Shown piece by piece: positions 24,737-34,706 of a stretch of 34,706 bases of DNA. Below the pieces are notes generated by a model. It was not told the DNA's origin and searched no databases. It was given only the letters and a program-made list of their open reading frames with translations. Source of the stretch: Nitrospirota bacterium (lineage in GTDB: Bacteria > Nitrospirota > Thermodesulfovibrionia > Thermodesulfovibrionales > JdFR-85). A program made the position numbers and the translations under genes. Location: the NCBI GenBank assembly GCA_011051565.1, contig DRKX01000015.1, positions 1 through 34,706 on the forward strand, in the 5' to 3' direction. Position 1 is the first letter of the stretch, and every line of letters begins with the position of its first letter.

Positions 24737-24909
24737 TGAGCAGCCACCTCCCTTCGTGCAAGCCCACTGCTGTTGACCCCTGTTCGACGGTGACAGGCAA
24801 AAACGGACGCCTCGAGGAGCAGGAGTCCGGTCGGCGTGGCGAAGGCCGAGTCGTGAAAAGATACGGGTGGGGTGGTGCCGTGAGGCATTGAACCGGCCCT
24901 CTCGTCTAC

Positions 24910-25452
24910 TCACGGGATCAGCCTGTACTTCCCCCCACGCCGGATCAGCCTGTACTCCTTGCGGCTCTTCTTAGAGGGGCAGCACATCGGGTCGAAGAGG
25001 CCGCGCACCAGCATGTCGATCGTGATCGTGCCGGAGGATATCTCCACCGACCTGATCCCCAGGCCGTCACCAAGGTACGTGGTGCTCACATTCACCGGAG
25101 TGCCGCCTTCGTCGACGACTGCTGCGAGATAGTAGAACGTCCCGCTGCCTCCGCCGTCCCAGCTCAGTACGACCGCTGCGTCACTGATCCCGTCGCCGTT
25201 GAGGTCGCCGAGTGCGGCTGCGACGAGTTCCACCATGAAGTCGTAAGGCGGCAGGGACTTGCCGCTCTCAGGCCGGGTCTCAACGTACCTTCCGTTGCCG
25301 AGCCTCACCTCGGTCCCGTTCAGCCTGTAGGCGGAGTTCTCCAGCGCCTCGATTGTCAGCCCGCGGGCCTCGGATGCCCCACCTCCGCCGGCTGCGGCCG
25401 GGACGTTCAGTATCGACCAGAGTATGATGACCAGTGCTGTAAGTACTCTCAT
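24910..25452 (-). CDS. Exported protein with FG-GAP/EF-hand-like calcium motif
   Basis: A protein of about 180 residues. It begins with a signal peptide (MRVLTALVIILWSILNVPAAA), so it should be exported. The centre contains ALGDLNGDGISDAAVVL, the DxNxDGxxD calcium-binding loop of FG-GAP/VCBS repeats, followed by a beta-rich segment. Two adjacent cysteines (DPMCCPSKK) lie near the C-terminus. I prefer ATG 25452 to the track's TTG 25479 because it places the signal peptide at the N-terminus with AGGGA upstream. The role is unknown. It is divergently transcribed from hipB. Confidence 0.7.
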   Translation of the reverse strand: MRVLTALVIILWSILNVPAAAGGGGASEARGLTIEALENSAYRLNGTEVRLGNGRYVETRPESGKSLPPYDFMVELVAAALGDLNGDGISDAAVVLSWDGGGSGTFYYLAAVVDEGGTPVNVSTTYLGDGLGIRSVEISSGTITIDMLVRGLFDPMCCPSKKSRKEYRLIRRGGKYRLIP

Positions 25453-25500
25453 GACCGGTCCCTGAATCGCCTCCGCCAACCCCCCCGCTGCCTCTCAACC

Positions 25501-25564
25501 GCGGTCCCACCGGCCGGACCGCCTGATGATTATGATTTAACCACCTCTCGGCCGCATTTGTCAA
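25501..25564 (-). promoter_or_regulatory. Promoter and hairpin upstream of the exported FG-GAP-like protein
   Basis: On the minus strand TTGACA (25564-25559), an 18-bp spacer and TTAAAT (25540-25535) make a reasonable promoter. In the leader, gcggtcc-(8)-ggaccgc (25501-25522) is a GC-rich perfect inverted repeat that could be an operator or mRNA hairpin. Confidence 0.45.
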
Positions 25565-25597
25565 AACCGGCCCTTCGGCCCGCGAGGGAGGCCCCTG

Positions 25598-25720
25598 TTG
25601 ACTTTTGAGTCAATCGGTGCGTAAACTGTGCTTTGTTTTGATCTCAAAATCAATTCATTGATTGACAAACAACTCAAATTCAGTTATAATTTAGGTATCA
25701 GTTGATTGAGGAGTCAATCA
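25598..25720 (+). promoter_or_regulatory. hipBA promoter with three palindromic operators
   Basis: TTGACA (25662-25667), a 17-bp spacer and TATAAT (25685-25690) form a full-consensus promoter. Three related palindromes surround it: ttgact-tttg-agtcaa (25598-25613), aatcaat-tc-attgatt (25648-25663, overlapping the -35) and tgattga-ggag-tcaatca (25703-25720). Their centres are about 50 and 56 bp apart. The third contains the Shine-Dalgarno GAGGAG and touches the ATG. This fits cooperative autorepression by the HipB-like protein. Confidence 0.8.
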
Positions 25721-25971
25721 TGCAGGATGTGGTTTCGACATTACTCGGGCAGATCATCGCCGAGGGGAGGAAGCGGGGATTCGGCCAGAAGGAGATAGCG
25801 ATGAGGGCGGGGATATCGCAGGAGACCCTCTCGCGCGCAAAGAAGGCGTCGGACCTGCAGCTCTCCACCCTCATCCGGCTGGCCAATGCCGTGGGGCTGA
25901 AAGTAGCGCTGGTCCCTGCTGCCCCTGTCCTGGAAAAAATCCTCTCAGGAGGTCTGTTCCGTGAAGACTGA
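25720..25971 (+). CDS. hipB: HipB-like XRE-family antitoxin/regulator
   Basis: An 83-aa helix-turn-helix protein: FGQKEIAMRAGISQETLSRAKKASDLQLSTLIRLANAVGL is the XRE/Cro fold. I start it at ATG 25720 (MQDVVSTLLGQII), which has GAGGAG 6 bases upstream; the track used an upstream TTG. It is expected to bind the three palindromes in front of it and to neutralise the HipA-like kinase, whose gene overlaps it by 11 bp. Confidence 0.85.
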   Translation: MQDVVSTLLGQIIAEGRKRGFGQKEIAMRAGISQETLSRAKKASDLQLSTLIRLANAVGLKVALVPAAPVLEKILSGGLFRED

Positions 25972-27322
25972 CCGCGAGGCCGTGGTCTGGACGCGCATAG
26001 GGGGCCAGCCGGTGAAGATGGGGCGCATCTATGTGACCGATGCAGAGTGCCGGTTCACGTACAGCGGGGAGTTCCTCGATACCGGGCTCCCCGGCGTCGG
26101 CATCCTCTATCCGCCCGAGATAGTGCGGCAGACGACCATAGTGCGTCCGAGGACCGAGTTCTTCGACCTCCTGCCCCCGGTTCAGTCCCTGATACCGCCG
26201 CGGGGCGAGAAGAACTTTCAGCGTCAGCTCGTCCTGGCGTATCTGGCCAGTAGGGGTGTCGTTCCCAGGAAGGGGTTCGACGCGGACTGGGAGATACTGA
26301 TGATCGCGGGCCACGGCGGCATCGGCCACATAGACGTCTTCAGGGACGACGAGAAGGCCCTCGAGTGGTACTCCGCCCCTGCAAGGCATACCTTTTTCGA
26401 GATATCCGACAGGTTCGGCTTCTCCCTGAAGGAGTTCCTGACCTGGTTCGACGACGATGCCGCGGGTTTCGTCCAGATGATCGGTGCCACGCCCACAGTC
26501 GGCGGCGCCATACCCAAGCTCCTGATGAGCATTCCCGCCTCCGGGTGGACGGGGCAGGTGGGGCTTCCGAGCAAGTCCGGTGTCGAGGGAGTGACGGACG
26601 TCATACTCAAGTTCGAGCAGACGAGGAGCTATCCGGGCATCATTGAGCTCGAGGCCCTGGCACTCGACGTACACGAGGAGGCGGGCCTCGAGGTGCCGCG
26701 CAGGTGGAAGGCGGAGATAAACGGCATCCCGACGTTCGTCATAGAGCGGTTCGACCGCGACCGCGGCTGCAGCCCGGTCTTTACCGAGACCCTCTACTCG
26801 GTGTTCGCATCCGGTGACCAGGGCATAACCAGTCCCTACAGCACCACCTACGACGCCGTAGGGCGCGCAATCGACCGCTCCCCGATCGACATAGTCACCG
26901 ACAGGAGGGCAGCCAAGCAGCACCTCCTGAAACGCCTCCTCCTCGCCCTTGCAACCGGCAACGGCGACCTTCACCTTGAAAACCTCTCGATCGTGAAGCG
27001 CGGGGACGTGCTCGCCTTCTCGCCCGTCTACGACCCCACGCCCATGCGGGCCTACAGCATGCACAACCTGCTCGCACCGATGCCCTTCGGCGGCTACGGC
27101 GAGGGGGCCTCGCTCCCTGAGGCGCTTGTGCGCTTCACGAGGAACCTCGGCTTCAGGAAGAACCACCTCCTCGGCCTCGTTGAAGAGGTGCTCGACGTCA
27201 CGCGGGACTACGCCGAGCGTGTCAGGGCGTTGAGGACCCTGCCGGAGAGGAACAAGGAGCGCCTCGTGGCGGTCGTCGAGTCGGTGAGGGCCGGGCTGGC
27301 TGCCTGCTCGGGTGCGGGCTGA
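25961..27322 (+). CDS. hipA: HipA-family serine/threonine kinase toxin
   Basis: A 453-aa kinase-like toxin starting at GTG. The N-terminal couple_hipA-type domain (VKMGRIYVTD, FTYSGEFLD) precedes the kinase. VIERFDRD is the conserved HipA strand, ATGNGDLHLENLSI carries the catalytic Asp336 and Asn, and SPVYDPTPMR carries the metal-binding Asp358. HipA kinases phosphorylate targets such as glutamyl-tRNA synthetase and halt growth, and some act in phage defence. The length is usual for the family and the gene looks intact. It is GC-rich and uses chromosome-like codons. Confidence 0.87.
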   Translation: MKTDREAVVWTRIGGQPVKMGRIYVTDAECRFTYSGEFLDTGLPGVGILYPPEIVRQTTIVRPRTEFFDLLPPVQSLIPPRGEKNFQRQLVLAYLASRGVVPRKGFDADWEILMIAGHGGIGHIDVFRDDEKALEWYSAPARHTFFEISDRFGFSLKEFLTWFDDDAAGFVQMIGATPTVGGAIPKLLMSIPASGWTGQVGLPSKSGVEGVTDVILKFEQTRSYPGIIELEALALDVHEEAGLEVPRRWKAEINGIPTFVIERFDRDRGCSPVFTETLYSVFASGDQGITSPYSTTYDAVGRAIDRSPIDIVTDRRAAKQHLLKRLLLALATGNGDLHLENLSIVKRGDVLAFSPVYDPTPMRAYSMHNLLAPMPFGGYGEGASLPEALVRFTRNLGFRKNHLLGLVEEVLDVTRDYAERVRALRTLPERNKERLVAVVESVRAGLAACSGAG

Positions 27323-27334
27323 GGGCCGCTGTCC

Positions 27335-27365
27335 TTGATATTAACGTGTGCGTTGAGTATATAAT
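27335..27365 (+). promoter_or_regulatory. Promoter of the SH3b protein gene
   Basis: TTGATA (27335-27340) is followed by TATATA at 17 bp (27358-27363) or TATAAT at 19 bp (27360-27365). Either gives a transcript with a leader of only a few bases before ATG 27378. Confidence 0.5.
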
Positions 27366-27377
27366 GGATGTAGCGCC

Positions 27378-27827
27378 ATGAAGAAGATACTACTATCAGG
27401 GCTCCTTGCCGTCATGCTGGCGATCTCGTTCGGCACGCAGGCACTCGCCCTCTGTGTGAGCGCGCCCGAGGCGAACCTGAGGGGCGGGCCGGGGACCAAG
27501 TACGAGAAGAGGTGGCTCGTCTTCAAGTACACGGCCCTCAAGAAGATAGCCAAGAGGAAGGGCTGGTACAAGGTCCGCGACGTAGACGGCGACGTCCACT
27601 GGATATTCGGCCGCCTCGTGACCGACAGGTACAGGTGCGCGGTGGTCAAGGTGGAGAAGGCCAATGTCAGGATAGGGCCTGGAACGAGGTTCAAGAAGAG
27701 CGCGATGAGCCCGGCCATAAAGTACGACTCGTTCAAGGTGATCAGGAGAAAGGGCGAGTGGGTCAAGGTGATGGACGAGTTCGGCGACAAGGGCTGGATA
27801 CACAGAAAGCTGCTCTGGATACAGTAG
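27378..27827 (+). CDS. Exported protein with two SH3b repeats
   Basis: A 149-aa protein. A signal peptide (MKKILLSGLLAVMLAISFGTQALA) is followed by two bacterial SH3 repeats: EANLRGGPGTKYEK to DVHWIFGRLV, and KANVRIGPGTRFKK to DKGWIHRKLL. Each has the NlRxGPgT start and the W-x-x-v-x-d core (GWYKVRDVDG, EWVKVMDEFG). Such proteins usually sit in the periplasm and bind peptidoglycan or partner proteins. No catalytic domain is attached. It converges with the metallophosphoesterase gene and stops 4 bp from it. Confidence 0.88.
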   Translation: MKKILLSGLLAVMLAISFGTQALALCVSAPEANLRGGPGTKYEKRWLVFKYTALKKIAKRKGWYKVRDVDGDVHWIFGRLVTDRYRCAVVKVEKANVRIGPGTRFKKSAMSPAIKYDSFKVIRRKGEWVKVMDEFGDKGWIHRKLLWIQ

Positions 27828-27831
27828 GTGG

Positions 27832-28557
27832 TCAGACGCCCTCCCCGAGCCTCTCTATGAGGAATGCAGGCAGTCCCGCCTCCCTCATCTTCCTCTGGGT
27901 CTCTCCGATGTCGTAATCCACGCGGACTATCTCGGCTCCGTCAGGGGTCAGGACCGCATAGGCCGCCCTCGGGTCCCTGTCCCTCGGCTGCCCGACGCTG
28001 CCGGCGTTTATGATGTAGCGTGATGAGACCGAGAACCTCACCCTCTCCCTGTGGAGGACGAGCTCTCCAGCTGGGGTCTTCTCCACAATGAACGGGGTGT
28101 GGCTGTGGCCGAGCAGGCAGACCTTCTGTTCGAAGTACCTGAAGTTGACCTCGGCGTCTGCCAGCGTGATTATGTAGTGCCAGGCCTCGGGCCTCCTCGG
28201 CGTGGAGTGGACGAGGCAGAGGCCCTCAGGCTCGAGGATCTTGATGATGTCGAGACTCCTGAGCAGGGCGATGTTTTCAGGGCTCATCCGCCCGCGGGTC
28301 CACAGCACCGCCGCCCTGGCGTTCTCGTTGAAGTACTCGATCGGCGTATCGCCGGTCACGGCGCGGTCGTGGTTCCCCGCGAGCATGACCTCGCACACCT
28401 CCTTCAGGAGCTCGACGCACTCGTTCGGGCTCGGGCCGTAGCCGACCGCGTCGCCGAGGAAGAGTATCCTCCCGATGCCCCTCCTCCGAACGTCCTCCAG
28501 CACCGCGCCGAGGGCCTCGATGTTCGAGTGGACGTCTGAGATCACCGCGCTGGGCAT
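27832..28557 (-). CDS. Calcineurin-like metallophosphoesterase (YfcE/MJ0936-type)
   Basis: A 241-aa metallophosphatase. The di-metal motifs are complete: SDVHSN near the N-terminus, LGDAVGYGPSP, LAGNHDRAV and LGHSHTPF, with the closing INAGSVGQPRDRDPRAAYAVL of this family. It hydrolyses phosphate esters; the natural substrate is not known. It is the last gene of the minus-strand operon and lies 2 bp after nusB. Confidence 0.9.
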   Translation of the reverse strand: MPSAVISDVHSNIEALGAVLEDVRRRGIGRILFLGDAVGYGPSPNECVELLKEVCEVMLAGNHDRAVTGDTPIEYFNENARAAVLWTRGRMSPENIALLRSLDIIKILEPEGLCLVHSTPRRPEAWHYIITLADAEVNFRYFEQKVCLLGHSHTPFIVEKTPAGELVLHRERVRFSVSSRYIINAGSVGQPRDRDPRAAYAVLTPDGAEIVRVDYDIGETQRKMREAGLPAFLIERLGEGV

Positions 28558-28559
28558 AT

Positions 28560-28976
28560 TCAGTGCATTCTCTTCTTGAGTCTCTTTGCGATCCTGTCGA
28601 GCAGCCCGTTGATGAAAGAGGAGGACTCCCTGGCAGAGAACTTCTTGGCTATCTCTATGGCCTCGTTCATGGTGACGGCCGCGGGTACGTCGTTCTTGTA
28701 GAGGAGTTCGTAGGTGGCGAACCTGAGGATGTTCCTGTCGACTGCGGCCATCCGCTCCATCTCCCAGTGCTCGGCCACGGACCTTATCAGCGAGTCTATG
28801 CGGGCGAGGTTTCCGAGGGTGCCCCGGACGAGCTCCTCGGTGAATGCTCTCACGTCGTCGGGTGCGGGGTTCTCCTGCCAGAAGGCCTCGAAGTTTATGC
28901 TCTCCGGCGGCTTTTTAGTCAGGTCGCACTGGTACAGTATCTGTAGCGCATACTCCCTCGCCTTTCTTCTCTTCAT
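28560..28976 (-). CDS. nusB: Transcription antitermination protein NusB
   Basis: A 138-aa all-helical protein. It opens MKRRKAREYALQILYQCDL and contains MAAVDRNILRFATYELLY and PAAVTMNEAIEIAKKFSARESSSFINGLLD, the NusB signatures. NusB with NusE binds boxA RNA and prevents early termination of rRNA transcription. Placement directly after ribH is a common bacterial arrangement. Length is normal. Confidence 0.96.
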   Translation of the reverse strand: MKRRKAREYALQILYQCDLTKKPPESINFEAFWQENPAPDDVRAFTEELVRGTLGNLARIDSLIRSVAEHWEMERMAAVDRNILRFATYELLYKNDVPAAVTMNEAIEIAKKFSARESSSFINGLLDRIAKRLKKRMH

Positions 28977-28979
28977 CGG

Positions 28980-29441
28980 CTATATCTTCTTCATCAGGTC
29001 GGCCATCTCTATGGCCGTCATGGCTGCGTCCCAGCCCTTGTTGCCGGCCTTGGTGCCTGCACGCTCGATTGCCTGCTCGATCGTATCCGTGGTCAGGACG
29101 CCGAAAGAGACCGGCACGCCCGTATCCATGGCAGCGGCGGCGATGCCCTTGGAGGCCTCTGCAGCCACGTAGTCGAAGTGAGGGGTCGAGCCCCTTATGA
29201 TGGTGCCGAGCGCTATGATCGCGTCGTGACCTCCCCTGTCCGCGAGCCTCTTCACGACCATGGGGAGTTCGAACGCCCCCGGCACACGCACTATCTCGAT
29301 GTCCTTGTCCGAGGCCCCGTGTCTCCTGAGCGCGTCCACGGCCCCCTCGGTCAGCTTGTTCGTTATGAAGTCGTTGAAACGGCTCGCCACTATGCAGAAC
29401 TTCAGCCCCTTGGCGTTCAACTCACCTTCGTAGATCTTCAT
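28980..29441 (-). CDS. ribH: 6,7-dimethyl-8-ribityllumazine synthase
   Basis: A 153-aa enzyme joining the RibBA product 3,4-dihydroxy-2-butanone 4-phosphate with the ribitylamino-pyrimidine to make lumazine. Motifs seen: [45 protein letters not shown] and [22 protein letters not shown] lies just before the ATG. The gene stands between ribBA and nusB. Confidence 0.97.
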   Translation of the reverse strand: MKIYEGELNAKGLKFCIVASRFNDFITNKLTEGAVDALRRHGASDKDIEIVRVPGAFELPMVVKRLADRGGHDAIIALGTIIRGSTPHFDYVAAEASKGIAAAAMDTGVPVSFGVLTTDTIEQAIERAGTKAGNKGWDAAMTAIEMADLMKKI

Positions 29442-29474
29442 GGAGTCCTCCCTTTGATTTTAGCGGTTTTACGG

Positions 29475-30692
29475 TCAGACCTTCTCCAGCAGGTGGCCGA
29501 GCTTCTTCTTCTTGGTCTTCAGGTAACCGAGGTTCTTGTCCCCGGGCTTTATCTCGACCGGTATGCGTTCGACCACCTGCAGGCCGTAGCCCTCGAGCCC
29601 CACGATCTTGCGCGGGTTGTTCGTCATCAGCCTGATCTTCTTCACTCCAGTGTCGACGAGTATCTGGGCCCCGATGCCGTAGTCCCGCAGGTCGGGCTTG
29701 AAGCCGAGCTTTATGTTCGCCTCGACCGTGTCGAGCCCCTCGTCCTGGAGGACGTAGGCGCGCAGCTTGTTCACCAGCCCGATCCCGCGGCCCTCCTGCC
29801 TCATGTAGAGTATTACGCCCTTTCCGGCCTTCTCCACTATCCGCATGGCCGTATGGAGCTGGTCGCCGCAGTCGCACCTGCGCGAGCCGAAGACGTCACC
29901 GGTGAGGCACTCGGAGTGCACCCTCACGAGCGTGGGCTCGTCGGGGGATATCTCGCCCTTGACGAGGGCGAGATGGACGTTGTCGTCGACGATGTTCTCG
30001 TATGCGATCGCCCTGAACTCGCCGCCGTAGGAGGTCGGCAGTTTCACCTCCGCGACCCTCTTGACGAGTGTCTCCTTGCGCATGCGGTACTCGATGAGGT
30101 CCTTGACCGTCACGATCTTCAGCCCGTGCTCCTTGGCGAACTGCATCAGCTCGGGCACGCGTGCCATGGTGCCGTCCTCGTTCATTATCTCGCAGATGAC
30201 CCCTGCCGGGTAGAGCCCGGCGAGCCTGGCCAGGTCCACGGAGCCCTCTGTCTGGCCGGCCCTCTGCAGCACCCCTCCGGCCCTCGCCCTCAGTGGGAAT
30301 ATGTGCCCGGGCTTCACGAGGTCGTCGGGGCCGGTCTTGGGATCGATCGCCGTGAGTATGGTGGTCGCCCTGTCATGGGCCGAGATGCCGGTGGTCACCC
30401 CCCGCTTGGCCTCGATCGAGACGGTGAAGGCCGTCCCGTAGGGTGAGGAGTTTGCGTTGGTCATCATCGGCAGTTGGAGCTCCTCTATACGCTCGGGGGT
30501 GAGACTGAGGCAGATCAGTCCCCTGCCGTACTTGGCCATGAAGTTGATCGCCTCGGGTGTGACCTTCTCTGCGGCTATGCAGAGGTCTCCTTCGTTCTCC
30601 CTGTCCTCGTCGTCGACGAGGATCACGATCCTCCCCTGCCTTATCTCCTCGATGGCCTCTTCTATGGTGTTGAACCTGTACTTGCTTCTCAT
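29475..30692 (-). CDS. ribBA: Bifunctional 3,4-dihydroxy-2-butanone 4-phosphate synthase / GTP cyclohydrolase II
   Basis: A 405-aa enzyme carrying both entry reactions of riboflavin synthesis. The RibB half (1-200) has [11 protein letters not shown] and GRGLICLSL. The RibA half has [19 protein letters not shown] with the zinc cysteines, RQEGRGIGL and TNNPRKI. Both halves keep their catalytic residues, so a fully bifunctional enzyme is likely. Confidence 0.97.
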   Translation of the reverse strand: MRSKYRFNTIEEAIEEIRQGRIVILVDDEDRENEGDLCIAAEKVTPEAINFMAKYGRGLICLSLTPERIEELQLPMMTNANSSPYGTAFTVSIEAKRGVTTGISAHDRATTILTAIDPKTGPDDLVKPGHIFPLRARAGGVLQRAGQTEGSVDLARLAGLYPAGVICEIMNEDGTMARVPELMQFAKEHGLKIVTVKDLIEYRMRKETLVKRVAEVKLPTSYGGEFRAIAYENIVDDNVHLALVKGEISPDEPTLVRVHSECLTGDVFGSRRCDCGDQLHTAMRIVEKAGKGVILYMRQEGRGIGLVNKLRAYVLQDEGLDTVEANIKLGFKPDLRDYGIGAQILVDTGVKKIRLMTNNPRKIVGLEGYGLQVVERIPVEIKPGDKNLGYLKTKKKKLGHLLEKV

Positions 30693-30744
30693 CCTGCCTC
30701 CTTCGTTCTTCTGTAGGATTTGTCGTTGTTGCAGCCTCCGGGCC

Positions 30745-31392
30745 TCAGAGGAACCCGGATTCGCCGAGGACGTTCAGGATGCTCTCGTCCTTCGTCTCAG
30801 CGGCCCGGGGTGCGAGGAACCTGGCGACGTACTTGCCGAGTATGTCGGCCTCGAGATTGACGGTGTCGCCAGCGCCCTTCATCCCTATGGTGGTGACCCT
30901 CTCGGTGTGCGGTATGATCACCACCTTGAACGCCCCGGCCGAGACGTCCACTACAGTGAGGCTGATGCCGTCTATCGCGATGGAGCCCTTCTTCACCACG
31001 TACCTCAGCACCTCGCCTGGAGCCTCTATCTCTATCTCTATGGTCTCGCCTCTGCGGTTCTTGCCCCTTATTCTGCCCACGCCGTCTATGTGTCCGGTCA
31101 CGAAGTGACCGCCGAGCCTGTCCGACGGCCTCAGGGCGGGCTCGAGGTTCACCCGCTCCCCCCTCCTGAGGGAGCCGATGTTCGAGGCCCTCAGGGTCTC
31201 GGCCGAGAGGTCGAAGTGCATCACCCCGTGCTCGATCGAGGTGACCGTGAGGCATACGCCGTTCACCGCGATGCTGTCGCCGATCCCGGCGTCCCTCACC
31301 ACCTCTTCGGAACGTATGCCGAGGCGCGTTACCGTGCCCCTCGCTTCGACCGACGAGACCGTGCCCATCTCAAGAACGATGCCGGTGAACAT
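30745..31392 (-). CDS. ribE: Riboflavin synthase alpha chain
   Basis: A 215-aa enzyme that dismutates two lumazine molecules to riboflavin. It shows the internal duplication of the family: [10 protein letters not shown] with [11 protein letters not shown] in the first half, and [12 protein letters not shown] with [12 protein letters not shown] in the second. It lies upstream of ribBA and ribH in the same operon. The pathway gene ribD is not in the window. I found no FMN riboswitch in front of it. Confidence 0.96.
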   Translation of the reverse strand: MFTGIVLEMGTVSSVEARGTVTRLGIRSEEVVRDAGIGDSIAVNGVCLTVTSIEHGVMHFDLSAETLRASNIGSLRRGERVNLEPALRPSDRLGGHFVTGHIDGVGRIRGKNRRGETIEIEIEAPGEVLRYVVKKGSIAIDGISLTVVDVSAGAFKVVIIPHTERVTTIGMKGAGDTVNLEADILGKYVARFLAPRAAETKDESILNVLGESGFL

Positions 31393-31395
31393 CTC

Positions 31396-31722
31396 CTACT
31401 CCTCGACGTCGATCTCGAAGTCGAGCGGCACCCTGTAGTAGCCGGCGAGGTCCACCACTTCGGACCACGCCGTCGCGATCCTCACGCGCCTGTCCGAGAC
31501 GGAGACGAAGATGTCGGATGGCTTGATCGGAATGTCGAGGGAACGCGCCTCCTCGTAGACGAGGGTCCTGTAGCGTTCGGGGTTGTTGTAGCTGAGCCTT
31601 GCTATGGCCTTTGTCTCCGCCTTCAGACTGAAGTAGCGGTAATAGGGCAGGGTGAACTCGTATCCTGTGTAAACGGAAACGAAGAGGATCAGGATACACA
31701 GAAGCGCTTTAAGGTTTCTCAT
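31396..31722 (-). CDS. Small single-pass membrane protein of unknown function
   Basis: A 108-aa protein. An N-terminal membrane anchor ([20 protein letters not shown]) is followed by a soluble domain ending [19 protein letters not shown]. No recognised catalytic motif. Its ATG overlaps the lepB stop by 4 bp, so it is translated with it. Other bacteria carry a small anchored DUF4845-type protein in the same position after lepB; relation is possible but not shown. Confidence 0.8.
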   Translation of the reverse strand: MRNLKALLCILILFVSVYTGYEFTLPYYRYFSLKAETKAIARLSYNNPERYRTLVYEEARSLDIPIKPSDIFVSVSDRRVRIATAWSEVVDLAGYYRVPLDFEIDVEE

Positions 31723-32329
31723 TTGACCAACCTCCCTATTCTGTTCAGCCTGGGAAGATGCCGGCTGCCGTCCCAGGACCAGTATATTATGAAGGCCTTA
31801 CCCTTGACGGCGTTGAGATCGACGAAGCCCCAGTACCTGCTGTCGTAGCTCTGGTCGCGGTTGTCCCCCATGACGAAGAGCTTTCCCTTCGGCACGTAGA
31901 GGGGGCCGAAATTGTCCCTGACGTCCTTGCCGATGGACCGTATGTCGTTGTCCGTGTGCTGGACGTAGGGTTCGTCGAGGAGCTTGCCGTTTACATATAT
32001 CTTCTTGTTCCTTCCCTCGACGACGTCTCCGCCTATGCCGATTACCCTCTTGATGAAGTCGCGGTCGGGGTCCTGCGGATACTTGAAGACTATGACGTCT
32101 CCCCTGCGGGGCTCCCTGAAGACGAGCACCCTCGTGTCGCTGAACGGTATCTTCGTGCCGTAGATGAACTTGGTCACGAGTATGTGGTCGCCGACCTGGA
32201 GCGTGGGTATCATCGAGCCGGATGGTATCTTGAAGGCCTGTATCACGAAGGCCCTGATTATGAGCGCAAGCAGCAGGGCGGTTATTATCGCCTCTGCATA
32301 CTCCCTGAATACACCCTTCTTTTTCTTCA

Positions 32330-32330
<1 letters not shown>
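31719..32330 (-). CDS. lepB: Signal peptidase I
   Basis: A 203-aa inner-membrane serine protease that removes signal peptides from exported proteins. One N-terminal membrane helix ([20 protein letters not shown]), catalytic Ser39 in PSGSMIPTL, catalytic Lys94 in DFIKRVIG, and the closing box [16 protein letters not shown]. The track's longer frame (to 33101) is read-through inside lepA. The real ATG at 32330 overlaps the lepA stop (TGATG). Confidence 0.95.
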
Positions 32331-34116
<1,786 letters not shown>

Positions 34117-34120
<4 letters not shown>

Positions 34121-34706
34121 CGGGTTCCGGCCTTGTCGAACGCCAGGCGTGCCGCACCTATGGCCCCGGCATCGTCCTTGAGCAGCGACGGAAGTATTCT
34201 CGCGGCTCCGAAGAGTTCGGGGAAGGCCCTCTTCGAAGCCTCCTTGATCGCGGTCTCTATGTATATGTTCCAGGCCCCCGTGAGTCCTCCGGCGAGGATC
34301 ACGGCCTCGGGGCTGAATATGTTGATCGCGTTCGCAATCCCGACGCCGAGGTGCCTGCCGGCGGTCTTGAGCGTCTCCCTTGCGAGGTTGTCTCCATCCA
34401 GGGCGTAGTTGTAGATGTCTTCCGGGGATATCTTGTAGACGTTTCCCTCGCAGCACTCCTTCAGCAGGCTCTCCGCGCCGCCCTCGATCGACTCCACGAC
34501 CCGCGCGGTCATCGCCCTGGCGGATGCGTAGGACTCGAGGCAGCCGTTGTTTCCGCAGAGGCACCTCACCCCGCCTGCCACTATGCTCATGTGCCCAAGC
34601 TCGGCCGCGACGTCGAGGAGCCTTCCGCCGTGGACCACCCCTCCGCCTATGCCCGTGCCGAGCGTGAAGAGGACGAACGAGTCGAACTCCCTGCCGGCCC
34701 CCCTCC
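34117..34706 (-). CDS. ROK-family sugar kinase, glucokinase-like (partial, 5' end outside the window)
   Basis: The frame is open to the end of the window; about 195 C-terminal residues are visible. [17 protein letters not shown] is the phosphate-binding turn. ELGHMSIV is followed by [14 protein letters not shown], the Cys-rich zinc-binding motif of ROK kinases, and [10 protein letters not shown] is the C-terminal ATP-binding turn. Family members phosphorylate glucose or N-acetyl sugars, or act as repressors. No HTH can be judged because the N-terminus is missing. It heads the visible minus-strand operon. Confidence 0.9.

Noticed and set aside
25871-27166. 431-aa minus-strand ORF opposite hipA
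   Set aside because: Antisense shadow of the HipA-like gene, which has catalytic motifs in the other strand.
29178-30446. 422-aa plus-strand ORF opposite ribH/ribBA
   Set aside because: It is a frame on the opposite strand of clear ribH and ribBA genes, caused by high GC; its translation is rich in Asp, Val, Leu and His with no domain.
30693-31395. FMN riboswitch for the rib genes
   Set aside because: The spaces in front of ribE and ribBA are only 3 and 52 bases, too short for an RFN element.

Overview
The window looks like a piece of a Gram-negative bacterial chromosome. The right-hand housekeeping genes (lepA, lepB, the riboflavin genes, nusB) are GC-rich with frequent AGG (Arg) and ATA (Ile) codons. 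My best guess is a Nitrospirota- or Desulfobacterota-like organism, but that is inferred from codon style and gene order and was not tested.

Region 1 (1-595): the 3' tail of an unknown, possibly Fic-like gene, then about 500 bases without a convincing gene. This stretch holds operator-like repeats (a 25-bp direct repeat at a 40-bp period and a perfect 9-bp inverted repeat) and a plausible promoter for the next operon.

Region 2 (596-18059): a tightly packed plus-strand operon, most likely a defence island. Order: small MerR/excisionase-type HTH protein; UvrD-like helicase fused to a Cas4/AddB-like Fe-S PD-(D/E)XK nuclease; 1511-aa sacsin-like HSP90-type ATPase with a C-terminal DUF3883 nuclease-like domain; type III-like beta-class DNA methyltransferase with an N-terminal SAP-like segment; type III Res-like helicase-nuclease; a possible 60-aa small protein; DruA (DUF4338); NurA nuclease; HerA ATPase; and a short ORF that looks like the remnant of an SMC/Rad50-like ATPase. 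Genes overlap or are separated by no more than 18 bp, so they probably form one transcript. Each family is known from DNA repair or phage defence. I do not recognise this combination as a named system, and it is the main candidate for an undescribed one: methylation-marked self, multi-nuclease attack on non-self DNA.

Region 3 (18060-27322): an accessory zone rich in toxin-antitoxin modules and broken genes. It holds an AAA_14/DUF4143 ATPase on an apparently leaderless promoter covered by a palindrome, a truncated CopG/BrnA-like antitoxin, two VapBC-type pairs each preceded by a copy of the same 103-bp sequence from a ParB-like HTH gene, an AbiEi/AbiEii pair whose toxin carries WYL-like and zinc-finger-like extensions, a frameshifted unknown gene, a secreted FG-GAP-like protein, and a HipB/HipA pair with three palindromic operators.

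Region 4 (27378-34706): ordinary chromosome. An SH3b-repeat exported protein faces a minus-strand operon reading (right to left) ROK kinase (partial), lepA, lepB, a small membrane protein, ribE, ribBA, ribH, nusB and a metallophosphoesterase. It covers elongation-factor function, signal peptide removal, riboflavin synthesis and transcription antitermination.
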